Shown here: positions 41,119 through 47,757 of the stretch, piece by piece
Numbering within the stretch: the stretch's first letter is position 1
Layout of the letters: each line of letters opens with the position of its first letter
NCBI GenBank assembly: GCA_015228815.1
Contig: JADGCV010000025.1
Coordinates: 1 to 64,000, forward strand
From: Magnetococcales bacterium
Lineage (GTDB): Bacteria; Pseudomonadota; Magnetococcia; Magnetococcales; UBA8363
Reading direction: 5' to 3'
Length of the DNA stretch: 64,000 nucleotides
The notes under the pieces: generated by a model
What the model was told of the DNA's origin: nothing
The model's database searches: none
Seen by the model: only the letters and a program-made list of their open reading frames with translations
Program-made: the position numbers and the translations under genes

Positions 41119-42045
41119 TCAGGCCCCTCGTTCAGGTCGTTTGACGGCCAACAATGTAATCCGTTTCTGCGGAATCCGGTCCATCCCACGAACGACCCGA
41201 AAATCCTGGCACCATTCTTCATAAGCGGACCTTGGGGTTCCGATTTCATGATACAACGTGTATCGCAAATTTTCGAACAGGGCGCGATATTCACTCAGGG
41301 TCATGTATTGATGAATTTCCATCCGCTCGGTAGCCCAGCGTGCTTCGTCCTTGTTTTTGATTTTGTTGTATTGCGTCAACAAGATACAGAAGTCACGGGC
41401 ATTGATGGCAAACCGGTTGGAATCCAGCCATTGGCAAGGAATGTGGCGCGTGGCATATTCGGCAAAAAAACGCACCAGGGCCTGTTTCACCGCCGCATGC
41501 AACACTTCGACCTCGACAGTCCCGTTCTCTTCGCACAACACATTGTCGGTAATCACGATTCCCCCTCCCGGATTGACCACCTGGGAAATCCGGGTCACGG
41601 CCTTTTCCACCGCCTTCATGCCCCGTTGATGATCCACCGGACGTTCCATATCCAGCTCGGGCCTGCCATGAAACGAATAGACCTCATGCAACATGTCGAG
41701 AAAAAAAACCAGATCGAAGCGACCCTTCACCGGCGATGACAGAATGTCCGCCACCTGAAAATCGATGCCCGCACCCTGATTTTTTTGTCGCATGCGTTGA
41801 ATGATGTGTTCATCGTAATCCAGAAAGGTCACGGAAGAAGCCCGGGTCCGATCCCGAAACGCAAGGATGAACGCACTCGAACCACATCCGATATCCAACA
41901 AAGCGCCGCCTGAAAGTTCCAGATGCTCATGCACCAGTTTTTCGATCCACGCCTCCTTGTAACGACCGGTGGTGCCATTGACCAGGTCGTCCCAGTAGGC
42001 GCTTTGTTTGGTGCGTTTATGCTGGTTGGAAAAAGAGTTGTCCAT
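41119..42045 (-). CDS. SAM-dependent class I methyltransferase
   Basis: 308 residues. The SAM motif ALLDIGCGSSAFILAF lies near residues 52-68, followed by VTFLDYDEHIIQRMR (acidic residue for the ribose hydroxyls) and FDLVFFLDMLHEVY. The C-terminal part is not typical of small-molecule methyltransferases and ends basic. It overlaps the nucleotidyltransferase-kinase gene by 29 bases. Given context, a sugar or sugar-nucleotide O- or N-methyltransferase is the simplest inference. Confidence 0.82.
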   Translation of the reverse strand: MDNSFSNQHKRTKQSAYWDDLVNGTTGRYKEAWIEKLVHEHLELSGGALLDIGCGSSAFILAFRDRTRASSVTFLDYDEHIIQRMRQKNQGAGIDFQVADILSSPVKGRFDLVFFLDMLHEVYSFHGRPELDMERPVDHQRGMKAVEKAVTRISQVVNPGGGIVITDNVLCEENGTVEVEVLHAAVKQALVRFFAEYATRHIPCQWLDSNRFAINARDFCILLTQYNKIKNKDEARWATERMEIHQYMTLSEYRALFENLRYTLYHEIGTPRSAYEEWCQDFRVVRGMDRIPQKRITLLAVKRPERGA

Positions 42046-43603
42046 GATCCTGATCGGCCATTCCCTGAAGGAGATAACGTCCCAGATGGTAGAGATAGGT
42101 TGCCATCACATCATCGTAAAGTGGCGCCATGTTCAAAAAGATCAACGCATCGATGATCCTGATCCGGGCAAGATCATATCCACGACGCTTCACGAATTCC
42201 TCGAACGCCATCATGGCATCCCATTGACTGAAGTCCATCCGGTGTTCCAGACGAACGCCCCCCTCCGACCAGGTCCATTCGTACCCGCCCCCGTCCATGA
42301 CCGCGACACTCAATTCCAGGGTATGAAGAAACTTGGCCAGGTCGTAGTGGCAATCACCGACATGAACCAACGGTCCGAACCCGTCGCGCCAATCGATGAG
42401 GCGATAGCTTCCCGTCGCATCGATCAAAATATTGTCCCCATGGAGGTCGCCGTGATACCCCGAGGCCACCCCGGAATCGTAAAACTTTGGCAGCAACCGT
42501 GCCACCAGTGTCCGTACCGGTTGACAGGGACGATCATTGATCCGCACATCGCGGTTCGCCTCGTGTTCTGGAAAGCGTTTGTCATACGCGGCCAGTCTGA
42601 GAAGTGTTTTTTCACCATAAAATTCCTTGCACGCCTGGTACAGATCGACCGATTCCGCCTGCGCGGGACGCCACAAGGATGTTTCGGCCCACTCCAGAAA
42701 GTGGCGGATGGTGGCATGGTTCAATCTTGAGGAAAACAAACGGGCGTCAGCGACATACCTCATGCTGAAGAAACAGCCCCGCGTTTCCAAAACCTCGACG
42801 AACGCCGCGCTCTGGCCCTGGCCCCGTTCAAATCGCTTTCTCGCCAAACCCGGAGGTTTGAAATATTTGATGATCCGATCATCGATGCGATAGGTGATGT
42901 CGGTGGTTTTTCCATGAAACGTGAAATTTTTTTCAAACCGGTCCAGCGCCTGACGATAACTTTCGGCAGTGCCGGTATCCACCCATTCGACGGAAACGCC
43001 CCGCAACCCATGGGGAATCAATCCCGCCAGCCCCTGATTGACCTGTTTTTCCCCGCGATGCAAGGTGGAATCATGTTGCAACGCCTCCCAGAACGGCTGG
43101 AAATCCCGGACAAAGGCCAAACCGACAAAGGCCTGCCGCGAGCGCATCCCCCCGTTTTCCACGGCAATGACCTGCCGTTGCCGATCCAGAACGACGGTAC
43201 AAAACCTTTCCGGATGATCGACCTCCCGGATCCCCAGCCAATTTTCATCACCAGCCGGGAGCGGTCCGGTCACGATGGTATCGCAGGCAACGAAATAAAA
43301 AGGCTCCTGCAACCGATGACGGCATTCGTACAACGATTGTCCCGGTCCCGAGCCTGGACCTGTGTATTGTTGAACGGTCACGATTTCCAGATTCAGCGAC
43401 GGGTGGGCAAGCGCCAGATAATCATGAATGATCTCGCCACTCCCTGGGGCAACCGCAACCACGTAGGTCAAATGTTCGCCCAAGGCACGGATGATGTGCG
43501 ACAGGACCGCCCGGTTGCCCAGCGGCAACAGCCCCTTGTGGACCACCTCGCCCATTGGTCCCATCCGTTTTCCCTGTCCCGCCGCCAGGATGCACACGTT
43601 CAT
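42017..43603 (-). CDS. Sugar nucleotidyltransferase-kinase fusion protein
   Basis: 528 residues, two domains. Residues 1-230 are a nucleotidyltransferase: ILAAGQGKRMGPMGEVVHKGLLPLGN carries the nucleotide-binding loop (key run AAGQGKRMG and the lysine of HKGLLPLG), and FVACDTIVTG the metal Asp. Residues about 240-520 resemble APH/choline-kinase-type phosphotransferases: SGYHGDLHGDNILID (catalytic Asp and Asn) and YRLIDWRDGFG (metal Asp). Like the MurU/AmgK or HddA/HddC pairs fused, it could first phosphorylate a free sugar or alcohol and then transfer a nucleotide. Starts 3 bases after the cupin gene. Confidence 0.82.
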   Translation of the reverse strand: MNVCILAAGQGKRMGPMGEVVHKGLLPLGNRAVLSHIIRALGEHLTYVVAVAPGSGEIIHDYLALAHPSLNLEIVTVQQYTGPGSGPGQSLYECRHRLQEPFYFVACDTIVTGPLPAGDENWLGIREVDHPERFCTVVLDRQRQVIAVENGGMRSRQAFVGLAFVRDFQPFWEALQHDSTLHRGEKQVNQGLAGLIPHGLRGVSVEWVDTGTAESYRQALDRFEKNFTFHGKTTDITYRIDDRIIKYFKPPGLARKRFERGQGQSAAFVEVLETRGCFFSMRYVADARLFSSRLNHATIRHFLEWAETSLWRPAQAESVDLYQACKEFYGEKTLLRLAAYDKRFPEHEANRDVRINDRPCQPVRTLVARLLPKFYDSGVASGYHGDLHGDNILIDATGSYRLIDWRDGFGPLVHVGDCHYDLAKFLHTLELSVAVMDGGGYEWTWSEGGVRLEHRMDFSQWDAMMAFEEFVKRRGYDLARIRIIDALIFLNMAPLYDDVMATYLYHLGRYLLQGMADQDHGQLFFQPA

Positions 43604-43606
43604 CGA

Positions 43607-43975
43607 TCAAACCCTGTTATAATCGTCGGCATGACGGATGACATCATGCAGCTGCGGTGTCGAAACCTCGTACAACGTGCAATCGGCAAGCACGGTCACC
43701 CGATGCAGGACACCCGGATTCAAATGATAGGCCTCGTTGGGACCATAATCCCGGACTTCCAGTCGTGTCACATCGTCACCGATTTCCAACCGGATCGACC
43801 CGGAGTGGACAAAGATGGTCTCCACCTTTTTTTCATGCGATTGCAACGAGGAGCGGGTTCCGGCGACCATTTCGATTCTCTTGAAGGCATAATGTTCATT
43901 GCATGCCACCAGTTTTTCCCGTCCCCATGGTTTCTCCACCGTGGGCATCCGACTGATCAAGACATGCTGATGCAT
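43607..43975 (-). CDS. Cupin (mannose-6-phosphate isomerase type II C-terminal-like)
   Basis: 122 residues, one cupin barrel. The start region VEKPWGREKLVACNEHYAFKRIEM and the metal motif SSLQSHEKKVETIFVHSGSIRLEIG (His and Glu ligands; key run QSHEKKVETIFVHSG), with the second motif YHLNPGVLHRVTV, fit sugar-phosphate isomerase cupins such as ManC's C-terminal domain. A stand-alone domain beside a nucleotidyltransferase is a common pairing in nucleotide-sugar pathways, where it isomerises the sugar phosphate. Confidence 0.83.
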   Translation of the reverse strand: MHQHVLISRMPTVEKPWGREKLVACNEHYAFKRIEMVAGTRSSLQSHEKKVETIFVHSGSIRLEIGDDVTRLEVRDYGPNEAYHLNPGVLHRVTVLADCTLYEVSTPQLHDVIRHADDYNRV

Positions 43976-44001
43976 GATCCCATCCTCTGCGAATGTTCGA
44001 T

Positions 44002-44829
44002 TTATATTCTGTATTTACGGTATTGGGGAAACAGCTTGAAAAAAAGATCATAGAAACCCTTGGAATAAAGTTGCATGTTCCACCGGCTCTTGAATCCATA
44101 CTTGCGCCGCATCCACAATTCTCCCTCCGCGACCGCCAAGCGAAGATTATCCTGATAGGATTCGGTGTTGATCGTCTCGTGTCGTTCCTTCAGATGAGTC
44201 TCATTCTCCTCCGACCATACCCGGCGGGTCAGAGCCGTTGCCCAATCATTGGCATAGCCCTTGGCAATCAACTCCAATTCCGTTCCATAACCTCTAAAAT
44301 TTGAACCATCGTAAATAAAATTATTATAATCAGGGGTATCGGGCGTCATGACCGACTCGATGAATTCGCGCCGCAAGAGCAAGGCGGTATTCAACACATA
44401 CCAAAAATAAAGGGTTGTCTGTTCCTTCAATAGAAACCATTCGCCCCAGTATTTCGAACACGGCGACAAAATTCCGACCCGGGGATGTTTTTCGAGTTCG
44501 TCCAACAATGCTTCGAGGTACGGACTTTCATCGAATTCGGTATCATTGGTAAGCAGAAAGAAAAAATCGTAGGAAGAAAATTTTCCCTCTTCCCACAATC
44601 GCGTCAGACCATAATTGAATCCCCGAGGAGTCCGCAATCCTTCCCGGCGCGCCTGATCCCAACGGGCATGCCAGGAATGGTTTCGTGCCAGTTTGTCATC
44701 ATCGGACCCTGCTTCGACAATGTATACATCGGTAAGGTGTCCATTGTTTCTGACCAGGGAATCATAAAGTTTGTCGGTCACTTCCGGAAGGTTCCGGTTC
44801 AGAATGATCGTCGCGGTCTTTTTCATCAA
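44002..44829 (-). CDS. Family 2-like glycosyltransferase
   Basis: 275 residues with a GT-A-like N-terminus: TATIILNRNLPEVTDKLYDS, VYIVEAGSDDDK and LLTNDTEFDES, where TNDTEF takes the place of the metal-binding DxD motif. The acceptor region includes the aromatic stretch YWGEWFLLKEQTTLYFWYVL. The C-terminal 40 residues are basic and aromatic, perhaps for membrane association. Its ATG overlaps the stop of the GatZ/KbaZ-like gene (ATGA). The region is less GC-rich than its neighbours. Confidence 0.82.
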   Translation of the reverse strand: MMKKTATIILNRNLPEVTDKLYDSLVRNNGHLTDVYIVEAGSDDDKLARNHSWHARWDQARREGLRTPRGFNYGLTRLWEEGKFSSYDFFFLLTNDTEFDESPYLEALLDELEKHPRVGILSPCSKYWGEWFLLKEQTTLYFWYVLNTALLLRREFIESVMTPDTPDYNNFIYDGSNFRGYGTELELIAKGYANDWATALTRRVWSEENETHLKERHETINTESYQDNLRLAVAEGELWMRRKYGFKSRWNMQLYSKGFYDLFFKLFPQYRKYRI

Positions 44830-45986
44830 GGCCCCGTCAAATGAAAGAATTTCATGTAGCGGAACAGCGTCTTTTTGACCTCGTTTTTCAGGATATCATC
44901 GATGCGGATGTTGGGAAGCCTGGATTGAACCCTGTTCTTGATATCGATACACACGGGATCGGAAAAGACATAATGTCCGGCAATGATGGCGCGTTGGGTA
45001 TCGTCGGCAGAGGTCTGGTCCATCATCCATTTCGCCCATTTTCCGGAACGGAGGGCCAGTTCCAGGAAGGCATCGCATTCCTCGTACAGGGCATGGCGCC
45101 GCATCAACTGGACGAAAGCCCTGGTTTCGGCGACACCAAATTCCGGGGCCACATTGGCGGCATGGATGCCCAGCTTGGGATGCCAGGAAAGCGCCTCGTC
45201 GGACAGATAATCGGCATTGTGTTCCTTGAGCCAGACCCCATGGCGATCACACAGATCGACGATTCGCGGTACCTGAATCCCTGCGGGCAGTTCATAAGGA
45301 AGGCGTATCGGGGATTCGAAGGACCCCACATTCCGGGTTTCCATGACCCGGGTGCCGGTTTGGGAAACGACGAAAGTTGGAAAGGGTAGATTGTTTTTCT
45401 TGCAAAATGTTTTGACCTCGTTCAAAACATAAGCCAGATAATCGATATGATGGGTCGCGCCGCTTTGTTCCTCGGTGCCGATTTCGAACAGAATTTTGCG
45501 CCGATGGTCCTGAGCGACGCTCCAGCAATATTCATAAAGCTCGAAGATACGCTGCAATACCTCATCGACGTCAGGTTCGCCGTGTATATCGATGCTGGGA
45601 TCGATATGGATGAGGTCAAAGCCCGATTCGATATCGGCCTTGAACGATTTCTTGGCGGAATCCATCGCCTGACGCAAACTCAAACCTGCTTTTCGTTCCT
45701 GGTCGTTCTGCCACGGCCCACCGTGGTCCCTGGCAAGGATGACACGCCCCTTCTTGTCCTGACCGATGACATATTCGGCAAAACGCCGTGTGGACCAACG
45801 ATTGACATAACCCCCGCCGAAATCATCGGCATCGATCTGCCGGCGACTGGCCACCAGCATGATGAGGGAATCATGCTCGTTGGCCAGTTCAATGGCGGCA
45901 TCGACGCAATTGAGGCTCATCGGACCGACACCCAGCAACGTGCAACGACGATTGGCGGTAAACGCCTGCAATTTACGCCGAATCAT
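44826..45986 (-). CDS. GatZ/KbaZ-like class II aldolase-associated protein
   Basis: About 386 residues from the ATG at 45986, which overlaps the stop of the phosphatase gene (ATGA); an ATG three codons earlier (45995) is possible. It resembles the non-catalytic subunit of tagatose-1,6-bisphosphate aldolase (GatZ/KbaZ), a TIM-barrel protein: TLLGVGPMSLNCVDAAIELA, ARDHGGPWQ, GFDLIHIDPSIDI, ILFEIGTEEQSGATHH and the segment LKEHNADYLSDEALSWHPKLGIHAANVAPEFG (key run IHAANVAPEFG). No GatY/KbaY catalytic partner is in the window, so it may itself be an aldolase or epimerase on the pathway sugar. Confidence 0.8.
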   Translation of the reverse strand: MIRRKLQAFTANRRCTLLGVGPMSLNCVDAAIELANEHDSLIMLVASRRQIDADDFGGGYVNRWSTRRFAEYVIGQDKKGRVILARDHGGPWQNDQERKAGLSLRQAMDSAKKSFKADIESGFDLIHIDPSIDIHGEPDVDEVLQRIFELYEYCWSVAQDHRRKILFEIGTEEQSGATHHIDYLAYVLNEVKTFCKKNNLPFPTFVVSQTGTRVMETRNVGSFESPIRLPYELPAGIQVPRIVDLCDRHGVWLKEHNADYLSDEALSWHPKLGIHAANVAPEFGVAETRAFVQLMRRHALYEECDAFLELALRSGKWAKWMMDQTSADDTQRAIIAGHYVFSDPVCIDIKNRVQSRLPNIRIDDILKNEVKKTLFRYMKFFHLTGP

Positions 45987-46516
45987 ACCGCCCATTCCCC
46001 CGAGAGTTTGATCTGTTCATTGGGAAGGGCCTCGGGATTGTAGGGTTCGAAAAATTTTTCCAACACATGCAGACAGGCCTCCGCCACGGCACGGTTTCCC
46101 CCGGTACGACGGGTCACATAATGGGCATGCTCGATGGCAAGGGGATCGGCATCCGCGGTGGCAATGGCATAGGCGACCTTCTTCATGACGTAATGATCAA
46201 AAATTCCATCACCCATGTAGATGACCTGATCCAAAGCATACCGTTGGGCAATCCATTCGACACGGCGGATGGTACTGACCAGGTGGAGCGGGAAGTGCAT
46301 GTCATCCTGGATTCTTTTTTTGGTGATTTCAAATCCTTTACGATCTCCGGTAACAAAGCACACCTCGATATAAGGCTTGAGCAGGGAAAGACCGTCATTG
46401 TCATCGGGACCGAATTGTTTCATTATCTTTCCATCCCTGGAATAGAAAAACTTTCCATCCGTCATGACGCCATCGACATCGAGTATGAACACGTTCACGT
46501 TCGGTTCTTCTTTCAT
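45983..46516 (-). CDS. KdsC-like HAD phosphatase
   Basis: About 177 residues from the ATG at 46516; a TTG two codons upstream is possible. HAD subfamily motifs: FILDVDGVMTDGKFF with the two catalytic Asp, FVTGDRKG with the Thr, the conserved Lys in RIQDD...HLVSTIRRVEWI, and YMGDGIFDHYVMKKV with the acidic motif IV. KdsC and related enzymes remove phosphate from 9- or 8-carbon sugar acids. The usual KdsC run ...RDGxG is replaced here by PDDNDGLSLL, which points to another substrate. First gene of the eight-gene operon. Confidence 0.85.
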   Translation of the reverse strand: MKEEPNVNVFILDVDGVMTDGKFFYSRDGKIMKQFGPDDNDGLSLLKPYIEVCFVTGDRKGFEITKKRIQDDMHFPLHLVSTIRRVEWIAQRYALDQVIYMGDGIFDHYVMKKVAYAIATADADPLAIEHAHYVTRRTGGNRAVAEACLHVLEKFFEPYNPEALPNEQIKLSGEWAV

Positions 46517-46710
46517 AAACAATATTTATTTTCCAGAACGACACATTCTCTCATGCTACCACATTCACACATCCGGAATCCATGGCACCGTGCCGCCGCA
46601 ACAAATAAAAAGAGGCAGGACAACGGTATCGAAACCGGGTCCAGATGCGGATGAAGTCATTTTGGTTTTGCTGTTGACTTCTGGTCGCGAAAAGATTCAA
46701 GTTCGTCCCC

Positions 46711-47697
46711 ATGATCGAAATTTCCCAACCTCATGACAGCCTGTTCAAGATTCTCCTGTCGTCACCAGAAACGGCGGGTGCCTTGTTGCGCGAGCGGCTG
46801 CCACCCGAGGTAGCCAGGCTCCTGGCTCCCGAACCGCCACTATTGGTCGAAGGGACCTTTGTCGAGGAGAACCTGCGCTCTTGTTATTCCGACCGCCTGT
46901 TCCAGGCCCGGACGATCACCGGCAAGCCCGTGTTGTTCTATGTCCTGATCGAGCATAAAAGTTACCAGGATGATCGGGTCGGCTGGCAGCTTTTTCGTGG
47001 AATTTCAGGTTTTTTAGAACAAAAGGCCCGGGAGGATGGAAACTGGCAACGGCTTCCGGCGGTGCTGCCCCTGCTCGTTTATCATGGCGAAAAGGAATGG
47101 CGGTCATCAAATGAATTCCTGAGCCTGATCGATGCCGACGCAGCCATGCATCCCTGGCTTGTGAACTTTCGGTTCGCGATGGTCGATCTGGGTCCTATTC
47201 CGGACCGGGAGCTTTCCCGGCATGCCCATTTGCGGGTCGGTTTGATGGTGCTCAAATATGGCACCCGTGACCCGGAAACCCAGATGGCCGCGCTGGAGGA
47301 AATCATCTCCATCCTGGTAGAAACACCGGAACTCCAGTTTTCGGTGTTGTTGTATCTGTTGACGACATTCTCCCGCCTGGACGAAACATCCGTGCGGCAA
47401 ATCGTGCGCCGTGTCAAACCCGAGGAGGAACTGAACATGATGTCCATCTTTGCACAGGAACATTTCACCAAAGGGCTACAGGAAGGCGAGCGGAAAGGGC
47501 TACAGGAAGGCGAGCGGAAAGGGCTACAGGAAGGCGAAGCAACGTCGCTACGCCGTTTGCTGCAACGCCGTTTCGGGCCGTTGCCGGAATGGGCCACTAC
47601 CCGGATTGCCAAAGCCAACATCGCAACCCTTGAAACATGGATCGACCGTGTCCTGGATGCCCGAACCCTGGAAGAGGCGTTGGCGCTTCGGAATTGA
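46711..47697 (+). CDS. Rpn-family PD-(D/E)XK nuclease (transposase_31-like)
   Basis: 328 residues. Rpn/YhgA-like proteins are nucleases that raise recombination in E. coli and are often scored as putative transposases; they are also linked to phage defence. Residues 1-200 carry the family core: PHDSLFKILLSSPETAGALL, SCYSDRLFQARTITGKPVLFYVLIEHKSYQDD with the E-x-K motif (EHK), VYHGEKEWR-like LLVYHGEKEW. The region about 255-277 has GLQEGERK repeated nearly three times; the last 45 residues match the DUF4351-like tail. Orientation is opposite to both neighbours, as expected for an inserted gene. Confidence 0.85.
   Translation: MIEISQPHDSLFKILLSSPETAGALLRERLPPEVARLLAPEPPLLVEGTFVEENLRSCYSDRLFQARTITGKPVLFYVLIEHKSYQDDRVGWQLFRGISGFLEQKAREDGNWQRLPAVLPLLVYHGEKEWRSSNEFLSLIDADAAMHPWLVNFRFAMVDLGPIPDRELSRHAHLRVGLMVLKYGTRDPETQMAALEEIISILVETPELQFSVLLYLLTTFSRLDETSVRQIVRRVKPEEELNMMSIFAQEHFTKGLQEGERKGLQEGERKGLQEGEATSLRRLLQRRFGPLPEWATTRIAKANIATLETWIDRVLDARTLEEALALRN
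47473..47538 (+). repeat. 24-bp tandem repeat within the Rpn-type gene
   Basis: Two full identical 24-base units (47473-47496, 47497-47520) and a third of 18 bases (47521-47538). They encode GLQEGERK repeats. A multiple of three in length keeps the frame open, so copy number can change without destroying the gene. Confidence 0.9.
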
Positions 47698-47757
47698 GCG
47701 TTTACGGCTCATTTGGGTATGCCGAAATTTCCAGAACAAAAGAGAACGCCATGCCAA

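Noticed and set aside
47473-47538. Short regular repeats that could suggest a CRISPR array
   Set aside because: The 24-bp units are directly adjacent with no spacers and are in frame inside a protein-coding gene.
46711-47697. Reading the Rpn-type gene as an insertion sequence
   Set aside because: No terminal inverted repeats or target duplications were seen, and Rpn proteins are nucleases rather than classic transposases, so no mobile element boundary is claimed.
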